From contig NW_023365729.1 of the NCBI RefSeq assembly GCF_000003815.2, positions 303,111-367,110 on the forward strand: 64,000 nucleotides of DNA, read 5' to 3'. The translations under genes and the position numbers were made by a program. The notes under the pieces were generated by a model, which saw nothing but the letters and a program-made list of their open reading frames with translations, did not search any database and was not told the DNA's origin. The first letter of the stretch is position 1. The number at the start of each line of letters is the position of its first letter. This stretch comes from Branchiostoma floridae (Eukaryota; Chordata; Leptocardii; Amphioxiformes; Branchiostomatidae). Shown here piece after piece: positions 34,727 to 46,600 of the stretch.

Positions 34727-35788
34727 AGCCCCGGTCACAAAGCGCGTACGATTCCTTACGATGGACTATTCCGCATATCGTACGATGAGCACAGTACATC
34801 GCAATAAAATCGTAAGCATCGCAAGCCATCGCAACGCATCGGATGGTGTTCAAAATTTTTCCAGCGTCGCACGATTTTTCACTTGTGTCTCTTCTGTATA
34901 GCCGTCTGGCCGCTTTTGTGCTTCTTTAACCAACAAAATGCGGACATAGCTGTTAAATACCTTCCTATAATATCTTTAACTGTAAAAATAAATTCAAAAA
35001 GACCATGACAACAAGAGTATTACAAGCAAAAGTTCAAATCAAGCGTGAGTACTGGTATGGTTATCTTGACCTGCTCGCCGGCTCTACGTGTCAGGCTCTT
35101 TCGAAGATCGTATCATGATATGCTTTCAACAAAAAGATGCCATCATACAAAAATCATATGATAAGCATTATATCATATGTATTTCCGACTCATAGAGCCT
35201 GCCTTTATGTTCGAGTTGTCCCCATGGTTATTACGATTATGGAAAACTGACCCAAGACCGACGAGAGCTGAGATTTGATCTAATTATAAACTCACGTGCA
35301 TGAAGCGATCAAACAATTGTCTGCATCACCTGTGCGGGGCGCGCTGTTCTCTGGTTGCGACTGTGGCAGTTGCGACTGATATATTTCCCCTTTTCGTCAA
35401 TATCAACAATATCAGGGAAAACTGAAACCATCACAACATGCTAAAAAATCATAAATCTATAACCTCACCAGTAGACAAAAATTGCCGTAATGAACTCTGC
35501 TTTTGGGGCAGATAAAATCTTACGACGATAGCGAAATTTTGAACATGTTCAAAATCCATTTCAGCTCTATTTTTCGCCATACGACGCTCCCCGATTTACT
35601 ATGATTCACTGCGATTGACGCAGGCACGCTCTTATGACCTCATCGTACGATGCACTACGCGCTTTGTGACCACGGCTTTATATACTTAAACCATTGCTTC
35701 CGATTCTCCCCCGACTTACGACGCACTGCGCTTATCCTGCGCATCGGAAGGAATCGCAAGGAATCGTACGCGCTTTGTGACCGGGGCT
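34727..35788. mobile_element. PIF/Harbinger-like MITE, copy B (1062 bp)
   Basis: Same family as the element in the GPS1 intron, with closely similar sequence over its whole length and the same orientation. Ends AGCCCCGGTCACAAAGCGCG and CGCGCTTTGTGACCGGGGCT; TTA duplication at 34724-34726 and 35789-35791. The high similarity of two copies 6.5 kb apart indicates recent amplification. It does not encode a transposase. Confidence 0.9.
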
Positions 35789-36632
35789 TTAACATTAGCT
35801 TAAAGCAGAGGGTCTTTGAATATCGTGTCTGTAAAGTTAACTGTGTAACCGATTGATACACGTAATTGAGTTGTAATGAAATGAAAAAGGAAATATTGGA
35901 TAATTTTCCATTTGAGAACTTATGAAAGCCATGATACTTACCCCCAGAACATCTGCATCACTCTTACTAATATCTTTGTCTAAAACTTTATTTTTGGTTA
36001 TGTGCTTCTGTTGATGTTTTTTTTTACAGTAATATCAATTAGCAAAACACCCCACCGCTATTCTGTATACTGTTATACAGCGTTACTAAATGAAAATGAT
36101 GTTGCTTTTATTTCTAATATAGTCACAATTGATTATTATCAATGCAGTTATGCTAGTACCGGTTACGTGTTAAAGGATATCTTGTTGTTGTTGTTACTGG
36201 TAAATGATAAATAAAAACAATTCACCAGCCAGACTGACTATCCGAAGTCTCATTCTCATTATTTTCTAGGCACGTTCTGTTTCAGAATTATGCTTTAGAT
36301 TACTTTGAAGCGACCACTCGTGGACAAATGTTCGACTGGTGCACAATCCTCAATGCTCAATCAATATGGCCATTCTATTACTCATTTTGTGATTGAACAA
36401 GCATCGTGAGCTCGTTCTAACTGAAATGTCCAAAATAACGATTTTAGGATCGAAAATAAGCCAGCACAAATTTCAGGGAAGCCTATCATCTCATCATCAA
36501 TGGACAAAGACACAATTTGCATACCATACATGTTTGCCGCACGATAGACATTCTAAGAAATCGTGGATCACCTGCTTAGTTTTCACGAGCATCTCCTGGA
36601 GCAAACATGTTGGAATGTTACGTCATACAGAC

Positions 36633-37045
36633 TAGGGGTGGGTACCGGTACAGAAAATTCAGGTCCAGGTCCGGTTCAGGTCCAAAGGATCAGCTGGATC
36701 TGATTCAGTATGGCTCATACCAATGGTCCATTTCACTACAAAGAAATATGTTTGGTGGAGTATTAGACTTACACTAGCGTTTTAAAATCATACAATGCTA
36801 ACTGCCTCTGTACGAAAGACTGTAAAACTTGGTAGAAATGACTATTAACTAAAATCTACTTCACTCTTGTTATTTTCTTTCACCTGCAAGCGCCAAAACG
36901 TGTGAATGCCTGATCAAATAATCTGTAAAAATTCTAAGCGGTCCAACATCCGGTACACCTAATTTTTTCAGGTCCGGTTTTTCTGGACCGGTCCAATAAG
37001 AAAAACCGGTTTTGTACCGGTACAGTGTACCGGTACCCAGCCCTA
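36633..37045. mobile_element. hAT-type MITE, complete copy (413 bp)
   Basis: A perfect 8-bp target duplication, ATACAGAC, at 36625-36632 and 37046-37053. Terminal repeats TAGGGGTGGGTACCGGTACA and TGTACCGGTACCCAGCCCTA are inverted with one mismatch. The interior has several CAGGTCCGG and GGACCGG words. It serves as the reference for the copies in the NUDT1 intron. Confidence 0.93.
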
Positions 37046-37639
37046 ATACAGACGCTATCTTGTTTCAGTGTTCAGTTGATGACGTCACGTCTATGCTTAC
37101 GTCAATATTGTCTGCTTGTCAAGGTTGTACTTAACCCTCGAAGGAACGATACTTAAATAGCTGCGGACCACAGCCACTATACATAACGTTAAAACAAAAT
37201 TTTATTGCATATTGATTAATGCTAATTTGTCGTTGGTAAGTTGAAAAATAGAAGTTGACTCTCTCCTTGATAATTATTTACTTGTTCATGGTAAGTATAC
37301 AGTAGACTTTTGTGTTGATTCAAATGGTCTTCAGAACCAGGGACAGGTATGATTGTCAGGTAATGGTTTAGTATATAATAGACGTTTCTGTGTCATTGCG
37401 TGTGTTCAAATAGTGTTCCGTACTAAGGACAGGTCGCTAGCTGTTGTGTAGACAGTTGGCATAATTTAAGTTTTGTCGATTGGATTCCGCGATTGGACTT
37501 TATTTTGAAATGAACAGAATAACATGGAGCAATAACCTTTGCTTTGTCATAAGTGAAGAGTAATCAACAGCATCAGCTTATATTCTTTAACAGTACTGCC
37601 ATTGTATAGCATCAGAGAAGCTTCAATCTCGCTAATCAA

Positions 37640-37712
37640 AAGCGCAGCCTAGCAATTCTTACTGGAACTGCAGATATCTATCTACACAGTCCTTGGTGCT
37701 GAACACTTCCTT
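37640..37712 (+). repeat. 75-bp dispersed repeat, copy 1
   Basis: GCCTAGCAATTCTTACTGGA, then ACTGCAG and TCCTTGGTGCTGAACAC, recurs at about 39638-39710 with few differences. Its last 19 bases also match the core of the 9.4-kb minisatellite unit. Class unknown. Confidence 0.7.
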
Positions 37713-39369
37713 AGGGGGTTTTATTTTTTGTTTATGCCAAAGTTTTGTTTTTGCCAAAGTTGTTTGATATCTCCTACAATAGCATAAAGACAATGTCTTT
37801 GTGCGATCTTGGGTGTCCCGGATGGACTCATCGTATCTTACGAACCTATAATAACGGGGAATCCTTTCCACTGTGACTGCTACATAGATTGGATCATTGA
37901 CTTTATGTGATGTGAATGTTTTAGTGGTTGTTGAATTACAGTATCAAACCTGAACGGAAACGATGAAACACTTTCTATCACAAAAACATCCATTTTATTC
38001 CTATATTCAATGGTACAGTAAGAGACACAAGTTTAAGATATTACTAAAATCATAAGCAGAATAAAATGTCGAGGAGAAACAATGATACAGGACACGTCAC
38101 CATTCATGTATGTATCTACAAACCGGTGATACTGTTTCATAAAATTCACATTCCACCGTCAAGTGTTAAAATATCCCTGGAAATGTGAATACTTGTATGT
38201 ACAAGGAATGAAATACAATAGTACACTGTTTTAATGTAGAAAATAGACTTATAGAATGGCTAACCATGTCCATTTGTTTTTAACTGGTTTACAATCCAGA
38301 TTAGATTTAATTTGAAATCACCGCAAGGGCTATGAGTAAGTTTGAACTTTTCCTGATGAAGACTATTTTAATCACAATAATACATTAGTTGACTTAAACT
38401 TATTAGTACTTCTTAGAAACACTGTGATAGCAATTGCACAAATATATCTTTCTTTAGAACAATTTTCAGACTTCTATGTGATTCTTCAATTGTTAGAAAT
38501 ATTTACAACATGTTACAACAGATGATAGAGTTTAGAAATGGTAGATTTCGGTTGTTTGTCCCATTAACGTACGTGTTAAATAAGCCCTGTTGTGTCTATG
38601 GATTTGATGATTGAATGGACCAGGGACACTAGTGGCTCTTTTTACGGTAAGTCATTTATGCACGTCGGCCAGGTCTGCACCCCTGTACTTTATAAATACT
38701 CCTAACATGATGAAACATCATAAAAGGCGAATCTATGTTTTGTAAAGGTTCAAAAATTGATATTAAGAACTTATGCGGTGTTAGAATTTTCTACTATTTT
38801 GGGACACGATAGAAAATATTTACAAACTTAGTCAAAGGGTAAAACAACAGTTATTCATCTCAGTTACATTGCTACAAAGGTTTGCAAGATTACAAAAGCA
38901 ATGAACACCAATGATAACTCTACATTGATAGATGTGGTACTACGTATTTTTTTTTCTACACGGGATTTCATCAAAACAGTTATAGTATAGGAGCATGTAG
39001 CAATTTACAGAACTTGGCGCATTGGCAACATACTAGTACGCTACAATGAATCAACCTTGACCTCTTAAAGTATAGAAATTGCGCGAAGAAGAAATGATAT
39101 TTTAATGGATCATTTTACTGTACATTTTTTTGTCTTTCCTAAACTGCCAAACCCGGATATATCCGGCACACATATACATGCCCTGTGTGCCGTCCCCGGT
39201 TATAACTGGGATAGCGTATTCCCCCGAAGTAGAAGATTTGTGCGCGTGTAGCCCACAAACCCCGGAAGTAAGGGACTTCAGCCTTGTTCGGGGGTCTCGT
39301 TTCGGAGGTCAGCGGCAAACCCTGGCACTAATAGCATTTTATAGGGCCGAAACTTTGTCAGTTTAAGGG

Positions 39370-39471
39370 TTAATCCAGCTTGTCACTTTTCATCTCTGGC
39401 CTGTAGTTGATAGATGTTGATCCATCGCTCAGTATGCATTCCCCTCGGAACTTTTCAATGTGACACCCTGA
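39370..39471 (-). CDS. VPS62-like terminal exon with stop
   Basis: After the acceptor TTTTTACAG it encodes [20 protein letters not shown] and [13 protein letters not shown], then TAA. Phase 0 in. The position matches the C-terminal tail that follows the WG motif in VPS62/DUF946 proteins. Confidence 0.75.
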   Translation of the reverse strand, partial: SGCHIEKFRGECILSDGSTSINYRPEMKSDKLD

Positions 39472-39716
39472 CTGTAAAAATATACAAGTTTTATATGTCA
39501 GTTGAGTAACATCCTGATAAAATGATATGATAGCCTTAGGCAAACAATATTATAGGCAGTGATATACATTCAAATTCGAAATTTGTGACAACATTTTTAT
39601 ACGTTTATCTCCTGCTCTCAATATCGCGGATTAAAAGAGTAGCCTAGCAATTCTTACTGGAACTGCAGTTATCTACCTGCACTGTCCTTAGTGCTGAACA
39701 CACTTCTTTACTTCGC

Positions 39717-39747
<31 letters not shown>

Positions 39748-42700
39748 TGTGTGTATGCTCGCTCGCTCGCATTGTGTCCTCGAATGTATATTCTATGTAA
39801 GGGTTTACGTAGGAATATTATACTAGAGGTAAAGATTGAATAGCAACATTAACTTACCTTCTTGTTTCCCCACCGTCCCTGGTAGTTGAGCCATGACCAG
39901 GACCCGGTGTAGCCTCCGTCAGGACGGTACATGGTGAAGGGCACGTTACTTACCTTCCTGTTCCCCCACCGTCCCTGGTAGTTGAGCCATGACCAGGACC
40001 CGGTGTAGCCTCCATCAGGACGGTACATGGTGAAGGGCACGTTACTTACCTTCCTGTTCCCCCACCGTCCCTGGTAGTTGAGCCATGACCAGGACCCGAT
40101 GTAGCCTCCATCAGGACGGTACATGGTGAAGGGCACGTTACTTACCTTCCTGTTCCCCCACCGTCCCTGGTAGTTGAGCCAATTCAAGACCAGGACCCGG
40201 TGTAGCCTCCGTCAGGACGGTACATGGTGAAGGGCACGTTACTTACCTTCCTGTTCCCCCACCGTCCCTGGTAGTTGAGCCATGACCAGGATCCGGTGTA
40301 GCCTCCGTCAGGACGGTACATGGTGAAGGGCACGTTACTTACCTTCCTGTTCCCCCACCGTCCCTGGTAGTTGAGCCATGACCAGGATCCGGTGTAGCCT
40401 CCATCAGGACGGTACATGGTGAAGGGCACGTTACTTACCTTCCTGTTCCCCCACCGTCCCTGGTAGTTCAGCCATGACCAGGACCCGGTGTAGCCTCCGT
40501 CAGGACGGTACATGTTGAAGGGCACGTTACTTACCTTCCTGTTTCCCCACCGTCCCTGGTAGTTCAGCCATGACCAGGACCCGGTGTAGCCTCCATCAGG
40601 ACGGTACATGGTGAAGGGCACGTTCTTCCACGTGTCCCATGCCGTCCCCTCACTGGTCTCGTCAAACAGCTGCTCACTAATGAGGATCCTCTTGTACCTG
40701 TGGGAGCCTGGGGTAGGCCACAGCTTGTGGTTGCCTGTTAGAAAAACAATAATAATAATTATGATGATGATGACGATGATAATTAATAGCAAAAATGATA
40801 ACCTTTATTGCATGTTAATACCCGTAGACTCAATGCACAAGTGACCACATGTGGTCTAATGGATGAAGAGGCAAAAAAAAACAACAACTAAACTTAGACT
40901 TGATTAAAAATGAGCTAAAACATTATGTATTCCTGTTGAAAACATCATAGCACTATCCATCATCGCTGCATTTAATATTTTCTTCTCTTTTTTGAAATGT
41001 AGTTACATATAAATGACATCGTTAATCGGTCCAAACATTCAGTACTTGTTAAATATTGTTGGCTTTTTGTTCGGTTGATTAGCAGGTTTCTGAGTTGATT
41101 CAGGTTACTACCTGCATGGTGGTATACGTTGCATTTCAGAACAAAACGTTTTCAGTGAACACATATTTTACATGAGTCACCATGAATAGTAACATCAGTA
41201 CAAGTATGTATTCACATTTGTGACTACCACAAAGAATGCAAAATAGATACCGTATGCTGAATACAGAACGGGATGTGTCCCCTCAGTCTGCACAGTATCT
41301 TTGCCCTTCTTGTAAGTCTGCGATGCGGGATCCCAGTCGTAGATACCTGCTCAATCATGAATAAAACTTATGTATAGTATGGGGTTTTGCTTTTATCAAA
41401 TCCTATTACATATAAGTCTAATGTTAGATGCCAAGTTGTAAATAAAGTGCTAAAATATTGCTAGATACAATATTTTTTCCCACTACGATTGCATAAAGAC
41501 TGCTCTGACATGTTTGATACAACAAAATTTAGCATTGGAAATGCCTTAAAGTTTTATATTCATTCGGATTTAAGTTGCATTTGTAACACAGGTATCATTT
41601 ACCTTCTACGTACTTATGAAATTGGCATTGGTCTTGGAGTGAGAGAGTAATCGACAACATGTAGTCAAATTTGACAAATCAGTAAACATAAAGATACCTT
41701 CACACTTATATGCAGAATAAACATAGATGCTCCTCTGTTGTCCTCCCACTAGACGGATGGTCATCCGTTCCCAATTGCCCACCCGGTGCGCGAAGGACCT
41801 TTTGCCGCCAATACAGCCTCCCCAGGGCGGTCGATATCCTGATAACACACGGGGAAAATGTCAACAGGTCATCATTTTATAGTTCAAAGTCACAGAGTCA
41901 CAGATCTCGATCCAGTTTTAGCTCACTGAAGAGCTGGTCGTGACAGAGAAGTATACACAGTATACGGTTCAGTGTACCGGGGAAATTCTCTCAAGCTCTT
42001 TTCGACAAGCACAATGAACAGTGGAAAACGGCATAACGTCCCGTCCTAATACCCGCCTCACATCAGGCGCGATTCGATCGGAAGACTAGTTTACGAGCTC
42101 TAAATGACATTTTCGTGAGTAAGACGTCCGGTGTTCTCATGATCATCTTGCGATTTTTAGGGATCGCCGGCAATTTTCAGGAGTCTTACGACGGTCGCGG
42201 TGCAGCGAAACATGTTCTTAACATAAGCGACAAGTCGCAGGAGACCTCCGAGATCGCAGAGCTCGTTACCGTGTCGCAGATCATGCGTGCAAATCGTGCG
42301 TACCTCGCAAGGGTATCGGTCAATAGTCTTGCGTCAATCCAACGATTGAAGACCGATAGGCGAACACAGACATAGTTATTAATCATCGAACGCAAATAGG
42401 ATGGCGAACGCCCGTTAGTCGAGTGACGTTCGGGCGACGTTCACCCGACTTCCGATTGTTTACAAATATTGAATTTCTGGGAATGTGAGGGTAACTCTAA
42501 CTTTGTGTCCCCTCTGGCAGTATGTAGGCTGGCTTTGTGACACACTTTCCTTTCTTGTGTCATTTCTATTATGCCCGCGCATTCCATTCATTGGTTAAAA
42601 AGATTCCGACAACAAAATAAGCAACATTTATTGATCTCTTGCCTTTTCTGAGGAACGTTTTGTATTCCCTTGTCCGCGTGCAAGAGGTCATGGGAGGTTC

Positions 42701-43573
42701 ATTATCATAGATTTATTCACCGTCGATCGCACGAGGCTCGCTCATATGTGAGGGGAACAGGTTTTGGGCGAAAAATACGCAAGACCATCTTAAGATCTTA
42801 AAATCAGCCGACCTTCCTGCGATCGCGAAGTACGTCCGAAGATCGTATATAATGTGAGGCGGGTATAAGGACTGCAACCCTTTAAATAACGTAGCATGCG
42901 TGCCGGGTGAGCGACATAGCCGGGATCGGCTTCTAGTTCCAGAGGCAGGGCCGCTAAACATTGGACCACGCACAAGAGTTCAGAGTCAAGGTAGAGGATA
43001 GGAATTTTTTGGGGTAAAATTTCTTGTTTTGTAAAATTTCTCCCACAACGTTTGTTTTTAATCTATTCAATTTAGTTCAGTCGGTAGGTCAAAAGCGCAG
43101 TGGGTTTCATTGCCATATTTGGCAAGGTCTTAAGTGTAAGTGGGAATAGGCAGAATTAACTTACCAAGGCAGGCACTCTTCGGTCCTTGGTAGGGGTAGA
43201 ACATCCAGTAGAAGATGTCTGTAGTGGTCGGATTGAACCTCTTCACAATGGCATAGACAGGAGGCTGATAGGTGGGCCCGACCAGCTCTCCACTGAAGAA
43301 AGGCAGCCAGGTCTCTGGATAGCGCATGGATTTTCTGGTACTCATGTAACAGGTCTCAGAACAGGTGGGAAGGATTGACGGTGTGCTGTAATAGGATTTA
43401 CCACCATCGTGACGTTCTGTAGGTGAAAATCGACACTGGAAGGGTTGTACTTCTCATTCTTCGCCAGCCAAACTTTCGGTGCGTACTTGGTCACTAGTAC
43501 CCCCAGTTCGTCATCTGTCACAGGAGTTACTGTAGGGATACAGATTAAGAAAGGTATGGATAAATGCATACAT

Positions 43574-43614
<41 letters not shown>

Positions 43615-46600
43615 GAGAGAGGGAGGTAGACAGAGAGACAGAGACACAGAGAGTGAGAGAGAGGGAGGGAGAGAGAGTGAAAGAGAGGCAAAGAGAGACA
43701 GAGAGACAGAGGGAGAGGATGAGAGAGAGAGACAGAGAGAGATTAGATATAGAGACTTGTAAATGCAAATTATAACGCGTCAAATTTTCTAACCGGGGCG
43801 CGGCCGGGCAGCAACGAAAAGTATGATATGAAAAAAACACCAAGGTACCAAACTACACAAGACGTCAAGAGAACAGTCGTATGTTTCCGTATGCATTTCT
43901 ATTTTCTGTTTCCAAAAGCAGCCCGGCCTGGCCCCGGCTTGGAAATATGACGTTAGCCTAACCTGGAACGCAGCGGTATGTTGGCGCCGAGTAATTCTGG
44001 GTATCGTGGCAGGGGTCGCCGAAAACATGTCCGCTTGCTCTCACGAAGCACTGCTGTAAGCCCTCACAGGCACCCTTCATCACGGACAGGCTGTTGGCTG
44101 TTCGGCAGTTTGTGTCACAGGCACCACAGGGGCAGACAGGGGCGGACGTTCGGTCGTAGGTGACGGGGTCGATCAGGAGAGTCATTCCTGACGGGCACGA
44201 CAGCTCCAAATACTTGCTCCAGCAGGCAAATGTGGTCTCTGTATCGATTTATAAAAACAGCAACAACATCATCTGGGTGATTCTATCTTTTAAAATACAT
44301 ATAGCAGGTTCAAATCGTCGCTTCCACGGCATTTTAACAGTGCACGATATGGTATACAGGTAAGGGTAATGTATGGTACTTTTCAAGTAAAAGCATCGTT
44401 ACCGTACGTTGTTCGAGGGTCTAAGGGCTGAGGTAACGATATGCTAATTCGTGTCTTTGGGACCCTTATTCCCAACATGGATATGTTCCTAGCTCTTGAA
44501 ATCTAGGTATTGTAAGCTATCTAGCAATCGTTATCGACGGATAAAATGTATCAAAGCGTTCAACAGGTCTAGGAATAGATGTAATAGTAGATGAAGTTAA
44601 AAATATCAATTCTTACGTATGTCCTCTGAAAACTAGACTTCCAGCCAATGCCGGCAGAGCTAGAGAAGTTGTTTGGCAGCCAAGGCAGGTCTTCCCGAGG
44701 ACATTTAATAAATACAACGGGGATCTGTCATGCAGGGAGAGTTTGCCGGCCTTGCTAGAGACTCCAAACTCCCAAACTCTCCCTGCATGACATATCCCCG
44801 AGTGCTTATTTAAGGCCCTCGGGAAGACCTGCCTTAGCTGCCGAACAACTTCTCTGCCAGCCCTGGCTAAAAGTCCTAAAGGTGCTCTCTCACTGCACTT
44901 GCGTCACGCTTGCGTCACTGCGGGGTTCGAAAGATATTCAACGAATTTCAGTAATAAAGAACTAATTTCCTTACTTCTTGTGTATTTTGTCCTCTTCTAG
45001 ATTCTAAGTCATACTTTTACGTATTACGCAATATCTAAAATTATAAATAAACAGTGACGCAGGGAACGAACCCCGCAGTGACACAAGCTTGACGCAAGTG
45101 CAGTGAGAGGGCACATTAAGTTTCAAGGGTAACTCTAGATCTAGTCTTATGTAATGTTACAGGACAGGATCTTACCGCAAGCCTGTACGTCACAGTACTC
45201 CCACCTCTGGCCGGGATCCGTGGTGTAACACCAGACACCGGGTTCACCATCCGGGTTCCGGCAGTAGTTGTGCTCCAGTCCGGATGATGGGTGATTGGCA
45301 GGTGTCTTGTCGTGTGAGTGAGGCTTCTGGCTGTCCCAGCGCTGACAGATCTTGCCTGTTTCGGTCACAGAGACTGTTCCTCGGTATGACGCGCCATCTC
45401 CGTCCTGGCAGTTTACTGGTTGATTGAACTTGAAAAGAAAGAAAGGTATTGATGTGATGAATTTCAAGTCACTCATATTGCAATGTTGGGGTGAGAAAAG
45501 GTATAGGAAGGTGCAATATTGGGCAACACTGTCTCGAATATCAAGTGGAACATGACCAAGTTAGGGATTTTTTCTATGTTACGATGGCGATGTCAGAATT
45601 ATCAACATGTACTGTTGAAAATATGGTGCTGCGCAATGTCACATGCTAACAAGCCTCATGACTGTACAGCTTCTTAAAATTCTTCTGGCAACTGGCAGCG
45701 TATAGAAGGTGCTTCTTGAAAGGAAGCACCCAACAAACAGGCCAACCTTAGTATGATTTGAAAGGTTTCTTGGTATACATAGGAGGTCGTAAACTAACAA
45801 AACCGATTTGATATTGCTTTCGTTGTTGGCGATGTGTGTTTAGCTATAGATGTTCTAAAGTGGCTACAATTCTAACTATAACGTGTTATCAGGAATAGAG
45901 TGTTTGAAAAAAAACATTGTCAAGGACGTACGGTTGGCGTAGTATCACGGGCGTCTGTCTCTGGCAGTGAATATATCATCCCTGACACAGTGGTTGTCAC
46001 ATCCTGGGGTCCAGTTGTCTCATCTTCCAGTGTCATCCTACTGGTGTTCCATGTAGTAGGATCAGGTGGATAGACACTGGCGGCCAAATGCTGAAGTAAC
46101 AACAAGAAGACACAGCTTTATTAGAATACCAGTGGTAGTTTCACACCAAATGCCTTAACTTAGCGTAGTCTTCTAATTGGATTTGTTGCAGATATGCTGG
46201 TTTATTCAAGATAAACTAGAGTTCGGCGACCTCATACCTCCATGAATAGATTTTATGCAAATGACTAACTCATTTTCATAATTCATTCATGGTGATGCTC
46301 ACCTTTAACTAATCAACTTATGTCACAAGTTTAAAGCTCCCATCATTTATCATACTTATGATAAAATTTAAAACAAACAAACACACAACTACAGTTGGTA
46401 ACTTGGGAAGATTTCGAGACGCACTCTGTCTCTTTATCAACCCATCATTTCTTATGGCGGGTTCTATTTTTTGTATTAATTATGCAAACGAGTTCCTCAT
46501 TTGCATAGTCATCAAATTTGAACTAACCTGATAAATCTCCGTTCCGTTCCCTGGTTGGACAGTCAGATACATGACGGTTAGACATGTAGAGCCAATGAGC

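Larger units (their letters stand above)
34271..39369. other. Intergenic region between convergent genes, with two transposons
   Basis: Lies between the 3' ends of the plus-strand canopy/MZB1-like gene and the minus-strand kringle/lectin/VPS62 gene. It holds a Harbinger-like element (34727-35788), a complete hAT MITE (36633-37045) and one copy of a 75-bp dispersed repeat (37640-37712). The remaining AT-rich sequence, including 37713-39369, shows no gene. Confidence 0.5.

Noticed and set aside
43445..43843. Arg/Glu-rich and Ser/Leu-rich frames
   Set aside because: Translations of a (GA)n microsatellite.
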